A stretch of 64,000 nucleotides of DNA from DASUBV01 sp036510065 (lineage in GTDB: Bacteria > Actinomycetota > Actinomycetes > Streptosporangiales > Streptosporangiaceae), in assembly GCA_036510065.1 (NCBI GenBank), contig DATCEO010000103.1:1-64000 (forward strand), in the 5' to 3' direction. Made by a program: the position numbers and the translations under genes. Of the stretch, positions 33,188 through 40,799 are shown in pieces (the stretch's first letter is position 1; each line of letters begins with the position of its first letter). The notes beneath the pieces were generated by a model. The model ran no database searches. It saw only the letters and a list, made by a program, of their open reading frames with translations, and was not told the DNA's origin.

Positions 33188-33559
33188 CTGCGCGCGCTCG
33201 GCCTCGCTGAACGGGGTCGGCTTCCGGTGCCGGGCGTCCCAGCGCACCGTGACCACGCGCGCCAGCGCCGCCACCTCTCCCGACGGCGTGCGGATCGTCT
33301 CGCGGGTCGTCAGGCTCGTCCTCCCGACGCGCTCGGGCTCAATCAGCACCATCACCTGCCGGTCGGGGTACCGGACCTCCGCGCGCAGGTCAATCTCGAT
33401 CCGGGCCACCACGTAGACCGGGTCACGGCCCAGGATCCGCGCGTAGAAGGCGTCGCGGCCCTCCTCCAGGTAGGTGAGGAACACCACGTGATTGACGTGT
33501 CCCAGGGCATCCACGTCTCGCCACCGGACATCGACCGGTTGCTCGAATACCGCGCCCAC
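33164..33559 (-). CDS. Hotdog-fold thioesterase (4HBT family)
   Basis: 131 aa from GTG 33559, with AGGGAG 6 bp upstream; a longer frame to 33694 is less likely. The 4-hydroxybenzoyl-CoA thioesterase pattern is plain: VRWRDVDALGHVNHVVFLTY with the catalytic Asp, LEEGRDAFYARIL, VARIEIDLRAEVRYPDRQ and a LTTRETIRTPSGEVAALARV strand. It hydrolyses an acyl-CoA. It is convergent with, and overlaps, cobK, and begins the accessory patch that splits the cobalamin locus. Confidence 0.85.
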   Translation of the reverse strand: MGAVFEQPVDVRWRDVDALGHVNHVVFLTYLEEGRDAFYARILGRDPVYVVARIEIDLRAEVRYPDRQVMVLIEPERVGRTSLTTRETIRTPSGEVAALARVVTVRWDARHRKPTPFSEAERAQLAAAMTS

Positions 33560-33681
33560 CTCTGTCTCCCTACCCCGAGGCGCAGCAGGTGCGCCGCGCC
33601 CGAAACCGCAAGCGGCCGGCCAACTAACGTGATTTGCGGCTAGAGTCGACCATAGCCAGAAATCACTCGTGGGGGGTGGCC

Positions 33682-33948
33682 ATGGACGGATCATTTATGC
33701 CCGTAAAAGGGCTCGAATCGATGCTGGACGAACTGGCGGGCCTGGACTTAAGGGCACTTCACGCCGCCCGGGCCGGACACCGGCAGGACTTGTGTGACGC
33801 TTCGGAGAAGCTTCTGGCCTTGCACGCCAGGTTCGCGACTCTGTATCGCCGAATGCTCGCGGCCCAGCTCCCGCCCAGCGCGGCCCGCGGGCGCCGAGAC
33901 AATCAGGACCGCTCCCCGAGGACGCCCGATTTACCGCGCCCGCCCTGA
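33682..33948 (+). CDS. Small hypothetical protein
   Basis: 88 aa from ATG 33682, chosen because GGGGGG precedes it by about 5 bp. The N-terminal ~55 residues look like amphipathic helices (KGLESMLDELAGLDLRALHA, LCDASEKLLALHARFATLYR) and the C-terminus is basic and Pro-rich. No family is recognised. Codon third positions and the upstream ribosome site favour a real gene, but a function cannot be given. Confidence 0.45.
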   Translation: MDGSFMPVKGLESMLDELAGLDLRALHAARAGHRQDLCDASEKLLALHARFATLYRRMLAAQLPPSAARGRRDNQDRSPRTPDLPRPP

Positions 33949-34013
33949 CCCTGACAATTAAGTCACTTTTACCGGCCGAGCCGGACAATTCATGCGGTGT
34001 CCCCATGTTCTCG

Positions 34014-34229
34014 TTAACCCACCGGGTAAGGGAATCCGGTATGGCAGGGATCGGTGCGGGCCTTGATGAAGGCCCAGACTCCCTGGCGGCTAACCGGAAC
34101 GTCGTAGTGGCGGCCGTCGAAGTCGATCGTGACCGACTGGCGTCCCGGCGCGCTGCCGTAGGCGAAGTAGGCGCTGCCACGGCCAGGCAGGTTCTCAGCG
34201 TAGCCGCTCGATGCCTTCCTGAGCCGGGG
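34014..34229 (-). pseudogene. C-terminal fragment of an unidentified protein
   Basis: On the minus strand, ending at a TAA (34014-34016), the frame reads NLPGRGSAYFAYGSAPGRQ then VTIDFDGRHYDVPVSRQGVW and AFIKARTDPC. It looks like genuine beta-rich protein with normal codon bias but has no start codon for at least 70 codons, so the N-terminal part has been lost. I do not recognise the family. Confidence 0.45.
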
Positions 34230-34386
34230 CTGGCACGACCGGGCGCGATTGGCCGCGACAGGGTGCGGGGCGTAGGAGACGAGCCCTGCCTGAATGGGGC
34301 ATGCGCCCGATGCGGCCGTCCTGCTAGCCTCTGTCGGGCGGCCGTCAGACCACAGTCCCCCTGGGCTGACGAGCCGCAGGCGCGGT

Positions 34387-34455
34387 CCGTGCGCCCCGAA
34401 ACCCGGTCCTCACCCGTGCAGAAGACCGGGTTCCTCCCCCTTCAGGGACGCACGG
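34387..34455. repeat. Two nested inverted repeats in a gene-poor stretch
   Basis: Inner arms AACCCGGTC (34400-34408) and GACCGGGTT (34424-34432) are perfect; outer arms CCGTGCG (34387-34393) and CGCACGG (34449-34455) are perfect too. It could be a terminator between fragments or the relic of a mobile element end. It lies between the two gene fragments of 33949-34662. Confidence 0.5.
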
Positions 34456-34503
34456 CCCGCGCTGTCCCGGTGGCCACGCCCCTGAGCCCGAGCTCGTCGC
34501 CCG

Positions 34504-34605
34504 GGTCGCCGGCGGCGGCAGCGCTACCCGGAGCTGCTCGTCGCTGAGCCCCCGGCACTTCCACTCCAGCGTCGCGCGCTGGTAGTCCAGGAAGCCCAGC
34601 CGGGC
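34504..34605 (-). pseudogene. Fragment of a DinB/DUF664 protein
   Basis: The minus strand reads LGFLDYQRATLEWKCRGLSD then EQLRVALPPPAT, matching the first helices of the DUF664 DinB-like family (LLGFLDYHRATLEWKCAGLDDEQLRRRAVPPS). Homology stops after ~33 codons, before the metal-binding His helices. The upstream and downstream parts of the frame are unrelated, so this is a fragment. Confidence 0.6.
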
Positions 34606-34662
34606 GGCCTGGCGGACAGGCAGGTGCGCGTGGGAAGCGGCCAGCCGGGGTAAGGCCTGGCC

Positions 34663-35877
34663 GTGAGCGCGCGACCGGTTGACTGCTGGGTGCCAGACTC
34701 GGCTGGCCTGCCGCCGACCCGGCCAGGGCCGCTGGACGGCCTGACCCTGGCGGTCAAGGACATGATCGCCATCGAGGGTCGCGCGTCCTCGTTCGGGCAT
34801 CCCCGGTGGCGCGCGACGCATGCGCCGAGCGCCAGCACCGCGCCGGTCGTGTCCCGGCTGCTGGCGGCGGGAGCATCGGTGACCGGCCTGGCCAAGCTGG
34901 ATCAGCTCGCCTATTCGCTCATCGGCAATGCCGGCGAGGGCACGCCCCCGCTGAACTCGCTGTACCCCGGCAGGTTCACGGGAGGATCGTCGTCGGGACC
35001 GGCCGCTGCGGTCGCGGCCGGCCTGGCCGACGTCGGGCTCGGCACGGATACCGCTGGCTCGATCCGGGTCCCGGCCGCGTCCTGCGGGCTCTTCGGCCTG
35101 CGGCCCACGCACGGCTCGGTCAGCTCCGCGGGAGTCCTGCCCCTGGCCCCGTCATTTGACGTGGTCGGCCTCCTGGCGCGCGGCACCGGGACGCTGGGCC
35201 GGGCGCTCGGCCTGCTCAGCTCATCCCCGGATGACGCCCGTACGCCTGCGGCTGGCCGAGCGGTGACGGTCCCCGCTGACTGCCTGGATGGCACCAGCGC
35301 CGCGGCTGCCCAGGCGGTCTACGCCACCGCCAGGCAGATTGCCAGCGCTGCTGGCTGCACCTTCGCTGAGTGCCGTCTGGCCGGCTTCGTCAGCCAGGAC
35401 GCGGCAGACCTGTTCGCCAGGATCCAGGCCCGGCAGGTCTGGCAGGTGCACGGGCCATGGCTCAGCCAGAACGGCGACGCCCTGGCCGCGGACGTCCGCG
35501 CCCGGGTCGAGCGCGCCGAGGCGCTCAGCGCGGGCCCGCAGGCCCAGGCTGGTGATGACGAGCGGGAGTGGCGAAGCTACCAGCGCGGCCTGGATCAGGC
35601 TCTGCCGCACGGCTCAGTGATCGTACTGCCCGTGATCCCCGATCTGCCGCCGCGGCGCGACGCCAGCGCGGCGGAGCTGAGCGCGTTCCGGGCCGGCGCG
35701 CTCCGGTATACCGCTCCGGCCAGCCTGGCGGGCCGCCCGGAACTGGTCATCCCCGTCCGGCACCTGGCCAGCGGCACGAAGCTGGGCATCGGCCTGCTCG
35801 GGGAGGCCGGCGACGACCTGGCGCTGCTGCGGATCGCGAGCCGGCTCTGCGGGGGACATCATCAGCTGACCGTCTAG
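34663..35877 (+). CDS. Amidase signature family protein
   Basis: 404 aa, shorter than the usual 450-500 for this family. The Ser-cisSer-Lys triad is visible: Lys32 in LDGLTLAVKDMIAIEG, the Gly/Ser-rich FTGGSSSGPAAAVAAGLADV around residues 105-124, and nucleophile Ser133 in GLGTDTAGSIRVPAASCG, followed by GLRPTHGSVSSAGVLPLAPS. The C-terminal part ends with YTAPASLAGRPELVIPV and LGIGLLGEAGDDLALLRIA. It hydrolyses an amide; the short spacing fits the AtzF/aliphatic-amidase side of the family, not GatA. GTG start at 34663 with TAAGG upstream. No partner gene indicates the substrate. Confidence 0.86.
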   Translation: MSARPVDCWVPDSAGLPPTRPGPLDGLTLAVKDMIAIEGRASSFGHPRWRATHAPSASTAPVVSRLLAAGASVTGLAKLDQLAYSLIGNAGEGTPPLNSLYPGRFTGGSSSGPAAAVAAGLADVGLGTDTAGSIRVPAASCGLFGLRPTHGSVSSAGVLPLAPSFDVVGLLARGTGTLGRALGLLSSSPDDARTPAAGRAVTVPADCLDGTSAAAAQAVYATARQIASAAGCTFAECRLAGFVSQDAADLFARIQARQVWQVHGPWLSQNGDALAADVRARVERAEALSAGPQAQAGDDEREWRSYQRGLDQALPHGSVIVLPVIPDLPPRRDASAAELSAFRAGALRYTAPASLAGRPELVIPVRHLASGTKLGIGLLGEAGDDLALLRIASRLCGGHHQLTV

Positions 35878-35899
35878 ACGGCCCCTCCTGCCAGCAGGG

Positions 35900-36781
35900 T
35901 CAGGCCAGCAGGCGCGCCCGCCACCGGCGGAAGCTGTCGGCCAGCCCGTGCTGGCCGATGTCGCGCAAGCGCTCGATGTGGTCGTCGAGGTAACGCACGT
36001 AGAGCGGGATGAGCTCCCTCCCCAGGAGATCAGCGGCCGCCTGCTCGGAGGCGGGCGGTTCCCGGCGCCACTCAAGCGCGGCGGTGATGAGCTCGGCGGC
36101 GGGCGGCGGCGCGCTGGCCAGGTAGTGCTCGGCAGCGAGAGCGTTGGTGCCCACCTGGCCGGTGGCCGCGGTGAACAGGAAGCGGACGGGGAACAGCACG
36201 AGCTTGGTCATCCGCCGGGGCCCGCGGGAAACCAGCAGCGCGGGGGCGCGGATCTCCTCCAGGGCCTGGTCACGCTGCGGGCGGCGGCGGGCCCAGCCCT
36301 GGAGGCGCTCGGGGAGCGTCCGCACCCCGCCCAGCGACCCGAGCGCGAACTCGGCGCCAGCGGTGAGCAGCTCCGCCTGTCCCGGCCGGGGCAGGCCGTG
36401 CCGGGCGTCTGCTCCGGTGAGCAGCCGCCCGTACTCGAGCAAGTCCAGCCGGTCCAGCGGCGGGAACCGGCCGCCGCGTGCGTGGCCCTGCAGGGTGGAC
36501 CGCGTGCCCCAGAACACCGACAGGCGCTCGTGCAGCGCCGAGCCTCCGGCCCGCAGGTCGGCGGCCACCGAGCGGATCGTGAGGCGGTCGGTCACCCGGA
36601 GCGGGCCGGCCAGGATGAGCGCCAGGTCCACGTCGCTGACCAGCGGGCTGAAGCCGCCGTGGGCCAGGCTGCCCAGCGCGTAGCCGGCGATCAGCCGGGA
36701 GCCCAGGGCGGCCCGGTAGCCGTCGACCGCCTGGGCCAGCACGGCCTCGCCCTGGTCGGTACCGGCCCGCTGGTCATTCAC
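35900..36781 (-). CDS. Nucleotidyltransferase-domain protein
   Basis: 293 aa. The minimal NTase motif is at residues ~30-60: IAGYALGSLAHGGFSPLVSD then VDLALIL (GSxxxGxxSDxDL, two Asp for Mg). The rest is helical, with LYVRYLDDHIERLRDIGQ at the end, and may be a substrate domain like that of aminoglycoside adenylyltransferases or MNT-type toxins' kin. The substrate is unknown. No HEPN partner is adjacent. It lies between the amidase (convergent) and the cobIJ gene. Confidence 0.75.
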   Translation of the reverse strand: MNDQRAGTDQGEAVLAQAVDGYRAALGSRLIAGYALGSLAHGGFSPLVSDVDLALILAGPLRVTDRLTIRSVAADLRAGGSALHERLSVFWGTRSTLQGHARGGRFPPLDRLDLLEYGRLLTGADARHGLPRPGQAELLTAGAEFALGSLGGVRTLPERLQGWARRRPQRDQALEEIRAPALLVSRGPRRMTKLVLFPVRFLFTAATGQVGTNALAAEHYLASAPPPAAELITAALEWRREPPASEQAAADLLGRELIPLYVRYLDDHIERLRDIGQHGLADSFRRWRARLLA

Positions 36782-36850
36782 GCCGCTATCAGCCCCGGCG
36801 CCTGCGGCCCTGCGCAGCGGGCCGTCTCGCCCGCCCCGGGCGGCGGCATC

Positions 36851-38452
36851 TCAGGCACCTGGCTGGCGGCGTTCGGGCGGGGCCCGGTGGCCGCCGACCG
36901 CGCTGGCGGCCGCGCCGGCCTCGCCGTAGTGGCGCGGGGTGAACACGACCGGGCCGCCGCGCCGGTCGTGCACCCTGGTCTGGCTGGATCCCACGATGAC
37001 GAGCGTGGACATGTCCACCTCCGCCGGGTCGAGCTTGGCCAGGCAGGTCACGCTCACCCGCTCGCCGGGGCGGCCGACGCCCTGGCCGAGCACGACCGGC
37101 GTCTCCGGATCGCGGTGCCGCAGCAGCAGGTCGCGGACGGCGGCCAGCTGCCAGGTCCGGCGGCGGGAAGCCGGGTTATAGAAGGCCAGCACGAGGTCGG
37201 CGGCAGCGGCCTTCTCGATCCGGTCGGCGATGACGTCCCACGGCTTGAGCCGGTCCGAGAGGCTGATCACGCAGTAGTCGTGCCCGAGCGGCGCCCCGGC
37301 CCTGGCCGCGACGGCCTGGGCGGCGGTGACGCCCGGCAGCACGGTCACGGGGACGTCAGTCCAGCGGGCCGGGTCGGCGGCCGCCTGCTCGATGACGGCC
37401 GAGGCCATCGCGAAGACTCCCGGGTCCCCGGACGAGATGACCGCGACCCGGCGGCCGGCGGCGGCCAGGTCGAGCGCGAATGCGGCCCGCCGCGACTCGA
37501 CGGTGTTGCCGGACGCGTGCCGCTGCTGGCCGGCCCGCACTGGCACGCGGGCCAGGTAGGGGCGATAACCGACCAGGTCGGTGGCGGCGGCGAGCACCGC
37601 CTGCGCCTCGGGCGTCAGCCAGGCCGGGTCGCCGGGACCAAGCCCGACCACGGTCACCCCGCAGGCCTGGCCGCCGGGCCACGCCGGCGCGCTGGCCTCG
37701 TGGACCCGTTCCCCCAGGCCGCCCCGCCGCCCATGGCCAGGCACCAGGACCAGGGACATGTAGGGCACCGTGGCGGGATCGACATCGGCCAGGGCCTCGA
37801 CCCGCTGGGCGCCGGTGCCCGCGCGCTCGACGTAGCGGGCCCGGGCCAGCAGGCCCGCGTCCTCGACGGCCGACCGCACGGTCTCGAAGGTCCGGCCGAG
37901 CTTGAGTACCGCCGCCGCGTCGGTGCCGGCCAGCCGGGCGCGCAGCTCATCGCCGGACAGGGTGCCCGGCAGGATGGTCAGCGTCTCGTCGTGCTGGACC
38001 AGCGGGACGCCGGCCGCCGCGGCCGCCGCCGACACAGAGGAGATCCCCGGCACGATCGAGGCCGTGAACCGCCCGCTCAGCCTGGTGTGCAGGTGCTGGT
38101 ACGAGCCGTAGAACGCGGGGTCACCCTCGCAGAGCACCACGACATCCCGGCCGCTCTCCAGGTGCGCAGCGAGCCGCTCCGCGGCCTCCTCGTAGAACTC
38201 CGCCATGACCGCGGCGTAGCCGCCGGGATGCTCGGTGCCCTCGGTTGTCACCGGGTAGCGCAGGATCTCCTCGGCCTGGCCGTCGCGCAGGTACGGCGCA
38301 GCGGCGGCGCGGGCGATGCTGCGCCCGTGCCGGGCACAGTGGTAGGCGATGACGTCGGCCGCCGCGATGATCCGGGTGGCCCGCACGGTGAGCAGGTCGG
38401 GGTCGCCGGGACCGACGCCGACCCCGGTGAGCCGCCCGGCGGCCGCGGTCAT
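36851..38452 (-). CDS. cobIJ: Fused precorrin-2 C20-methyltransferase / precorrin-3B C17-methyltransferase
   Basis: 533 aa. Residues 1-~245 are CobI: GRLTGVGVGPGDPDLLTVRA, VIAYHCARHGRSIAR, VVLCEGDPAFYGSYQHLHTR and a VPGISSVSAAAAAAGVPLV loop. Residues ~262-510 are CobJ: GVTVVGLGPGDPAWLTPEAQ, LVGYRPYLARVP, VAVISSGDPGVFAMASAVIE, VLPGVTAAQAVAARAGAPLG and YNPASRRRTWQLAAVRDLLL. The first methylates C20, the second methylates C17 and contracts the ring after CobG. CobIJ fusions are common in actinobacteria. ATG at 38452 overlaps the cobH stop by 4 bp; last gene of the cobG-H-IJ operon. Confidence 0.94.
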   Translation of the reverse strand: MTAAAGRLTGVGVGPGDPDLLTVRATRIIAAADVIAYHCARHGRSIARAAAAPYLRDGQAEEILRYPVTTEGTEHPGGYAAVMAEFYEEAAERLAAHLESGRDVVVLCEGDPAFYGSYQHLHTRLSGRFTASIVPGISSVSAAAAAAGVPLVQHDETLTILPGTLSGDELRARLAGTDAAAVLKLGRTFETVRSAVEDAGLLARARYVERAGTGAQRVEALADVDPATVPYMSLVLVPGHGRRGGLGERVHEASAPAWPGGQACGVTVVGLGPGDPAWLTPEAQAVLAAATDLVGYRPYLARVPVRAGQQRHASGNTVESRRAAFALDLAAAGRRVAVISSGDPGVFAMASAVIEQAAADPARWTDVPVTVLPGVTAAQAVAARAGAPLGHDYCVISLSDRLKPWDVIADRIEKAAAADLVLAFYNPASRRRTWQLAAVRDLLLRHRDPETPVVLGQGVGRPGERVSVTCLAKLDPAEVDMSTLVIVGSSQTRVHDRRGGPVVFTPRHYGEAGAAASAVGGHRAPPERRQPGA

Positions 38453-39174
38453 TCGGGCTCCCCGGCGAGCGCGTTGACGGCGGCGCAGGCCATGGCCGAG
38501 CCGCCGCGCCGGCCCCGCACCACCAGGTACGGCACCCGCGCGGGACTGGCGGCCAGCGCGGCCTTGGACTCGGCCGCGCCGATGAATCCGACCGGGACGC
38601 CCACCACGGCGGCGGGCGAGGGAGCGCCGGCCGCTACCAGCTCCAGCAGCCGGAACAGGGCCGTCGGCGCGTTCCCGACAACCACCACGGCCCCGTCCAG
38701 GTGAGATCGCCACAGCTCCACGGCGGCCGCGGACCGGGTGGTCCCGAGCTGCTCCGCCAGCTCCCGGACCCGCGGATCGGCGAGCGTGCACACCACCTGG
38801 TTGGCCGCCGGGAGGCGTCCCCGGGTGATGCCGGCCGCCACCATCTCCGAGTCGCACAGCACCGGGGCCCCGCCGGCCAGCGCGGCGCGCGCGGCGGACC
38901 CGACCCCGTCTGACCAGGCCAGGTCGGAGGGGAGGTCGGTCATCCCGCACGCATGAATCATCCGCACGACCACGTGCTCCAGGTCGGGGGGGATCCCCCT
39001 CAGGTCGGCCTCGGCCCGGATCATGGCGAACGACCGCCGGTAGATCTCCGCGCCATCCTGCTCGTACGGCACCGCCCCGGCTCCGGCCGGGCGGCCGCCC
39101 GAGTCCTGGCTGATGCCCGCGGCGCGGCCGTCCCCGCGGACGGTCGCCTCCGGACTAGTAACGCCGTGATTCAT
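38449..39174 (-). CDS. cobH: Precorrin-8X methylmutase
   Basis: 241 aa. After a ~35-residue variable leader, the CobH domain reads GAEIYRRSFAMIRAEADLRG, VVVRMIHACGMTDLPSDLAW with the catalytic His74, GGAPVLCDSEMVAAGIT, VVVVGNAPTALFRLLELV and VVGVPVGFIGAAESK. It moves the C11 methyl to C12, giving hydrogenobyrinic acid. It overlaps cobG and cobIJ by ATGA on both sides, so the three are tightly coupled. Confidence 0.94.
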   Translation of the reverse strand: MNHGVTSPEATVRGDGRAAGISQDSGGRPAGAGAVPYEQDGAEIYRRSFAMIRAEADLRGIPPDLEHVVVRMIHACGMTDLPSDLAWSDGVGSAARAALAGGAPVLCDSEMVAAGITRGRLPAANQVVCTLADPRVRELAEQLGTTRSAAAVELWRSHLDGAVVVVGNAPTALFRLLELVAAGAPSPAAVVGVPVGFIGAAESKAALAASPARVPYLVVRGRRGGSAMACAAVNALAGEPE

Positions 39175-40310
39175 GACACCCCGATCAGGGTCTGGAGCCG
39201 TTCGGGCTCATCATGGCCCGGCCGCAGGAACCGGTCGTCGCCCACGGCGATCACCGCCTCGGCATCGGGCGGGCAGCCGCACTGGCGGGCGCAGCCGACC
39301 CAGTGCGTGCGGGCGTGACCCGGCACTGGCCCGGCGACGGCCCGCACGTCCGCGACAGAGCGGCTGCAGGCCGCCCCGCTGCAGGCGGTCACGCCGGCCA
39401 GGGCGTCCCCGGGAGAGGTGAGCAGCCCGGCGTCGGCCAGCCTGGCTTGCGCGACGGCGGCCGGCCCGGCCAGCGGGATGACCAGGCGCCCGGCGATGCC
39501 CATCCGCACGATCTCGCGCGGCCGGAGCAGGTCCGCGATCAGCCCGGCCTGAGCGGCACTCAGCCGTCCCAGCGGCGCGCCGGCCACCATGGCCGCGCCC
39601 GCCCCGGTCGGGGCAAGGCCCAGCGAGAGCCTGGTGTCCGGGCTGGCCGCGGCCGCGCCGAGGGCGCCGCCGACCGCCGCCGCGACCGACTCGCCGCCGT
39701 CGGCCAGGGCCGTGACCCGGGTCACGCTGGTGCCGACGCCGCGGGCGATCGCGGCCCGCGCGGCCGCCACGGCAGCCGGAACCGCGGCCGCGGACGGGAC
39801 GCGAACCCCGGCATGGCGCCCCGCGACGATGACCTCGACGCCAGCGCCCGCGCGGCGCAGCCCGACGTCGCAGGCGGCCAGGCCGGACCCGCCGGTGCCG
39901 TCGTCAACCGAGAACAGGAACCGGCCCGGCAGCGCCGCCAGGCTCGGGTCGCTGAGCAGGACGGCATCCAGGCGCCGGACGAGCTGCCGCAGCGAGGGCC
40001 GCCCGCCCAGGCCCGCGAGAGGGCTGGCCATGATGTTGCGGGCCCGGTCGTGGGCGGCCGATGGCAGCAGGCCTCCGGCGGCGGCGCGCCGGGCCAGTTC
40101 CTCGCCGTCTTCGCCGCGGATCCCGCGCAGCTGGACGTTGCCGCGTGCGGTCAGGTCAAGGCGGCCGTCCCCGAGGCTGACGGCCAGGCTGACCAGGGCG
40201 TGCCAGCGGGGACCGCTGGCGTAGCCGCCGGGCAGCCGGATGCGGGCCACGTAGCCATCCCGGGCGGCGTGCAGCGCCAGGACTCCGGGGCAGGCATCGA
40301 GCGCCGGCAT
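39171..40310 (-). CDS. cobG: Precorrin-3B synthase
   Basis: 379 aa from ATG 40310 (GGGAGG 9 bp upstream; GTG 40313 also possible). The longer open frame to 40469 is excluded because it reads through a riboswitch. It is a nitrite/sulfite-reductase-like iron-sulfur monooxygenase: RIRLPGGYASG, LTARGNVQLRGI, IMASPLAGLGG, and near the C-terminus a TACSGAACSRSVADV segment and WVGCARQCGCPPDAE, whose cysteines likely hold the 4Fe-4S cluster. It uses O2 to make precorrin-3B, which fixes this as the aerobic pathway. Confidence 0.92.
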   Translation of the reverse strand: MPALDACPGVLALHAARDGYVARIRLPGGYASGPRWHALVSLAVSLGDGRLDLTARGNVQLRGIRGEDGEELARRAAAGGLLPSAAHDRARNIMASPLAGLGGRPSLRQLVRRLDAVLLSDPSLAALPGRFLFSVDDGTGGSGLAACDVGLRRAGAGVEVIVAGRHAGVRVPSAAAVPAAVAAARAAIARGVGTSVTRVTALADGGESVAAAVGGALGAAAASPDTRLSLGLAPTGAGAAMVAGAPLGRLSAAQAGLIADLLRPREIVRMGIAGRLVIPLAGPAAVAQARLADAGLLTSPGDALAGVTACSGAACSRSVADVRAVAGPVPGHARTHWVGCARQCGCPPDAEAVIAVGDDRFLRPGHDEPERLQTLIGVS

Positions 40311-40344
40311 CACAGCAGACCTCCCTCGGGATCGTGCGTCCCGA

Positions 40345-40480
40345 TCGGACACTGGCGACGGCGGCGGGTCTGGCTCTCCCGCTCGGGCACCGTGCCGCTG
40401 GAACACGGGACCGCGGGAACACAGTGGCGCGACCGCGCCGGGCTCGCACCGGCTTCCTGCCACCGTCACGCTGGACCGAC
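40345..40480 (-). promoter_or_regulatory. Cobalamin riboswitch upstream of cobG-H-IJ
   Basis: On the minus strand, the conserved core GGAAGCCGGTGCGAGCCCGG followed by CGCGGTCGCGCCACTGT occupies about 40421-40458, and a B12-box-like GAGAGCCAGACCCGCC is at about 40362-40378. These are the diagnostic segments of the AdoCbl riboswitch family. It ends ~35 bases before the cobG start, so it probably masks that ribosome site when B12 is plentiful. Confidence 0.82.
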
Positions 40481-40599
40481 CCTAAAGGGGCCCGGGGTGG
40501 CCGTCAACGCGAGGCCAGCGCGGGGCAGGCCGCGACCAGGGACGCAGCCAGGCCAGGCCGGCCTCGCCGGGGCGACTTGACGGGCCGCCTGCCGTAGGC

Positions 40600-40760
40600 G
40601 AGAGTCAGCAGACCACGACAGCCAGCGAGGAAGACCGGTGCGAATCCGGCGCGGTCCCGCCACTGTCACCGGGGAGCTAACCCCGCCATGGTCACGGCCC
40701 TGTATGGGCGGGAAGACCGGGGCGCGCGCTGATCCGGGAGCCAGGAGACTCCGGCTGTCG
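40600..40760 (+). promoter_or_regulatory. Cobalamin riboswitch upstream of cobN operon
   Basis: The plus strand carries GAGGAAGACCGGTGCGAATC then CGGCGCGGTCCCGCCACTGT (about 40626-40665) and the B12 box GAGCCAGGAGACTCCGG (40738-40754). Both match the cobalamin riboswitch consensus. The aptamer ends ~40 bases before the GTG of cobN, whose GAGGAGG site could be sequestered. It is divergent from the cobG riboswitch. Confidence 0.9.
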
Positions 40761-40799
40761 TGACCGACGACCCGGGGCGCGGACCCCGAGGAGGCTGGC

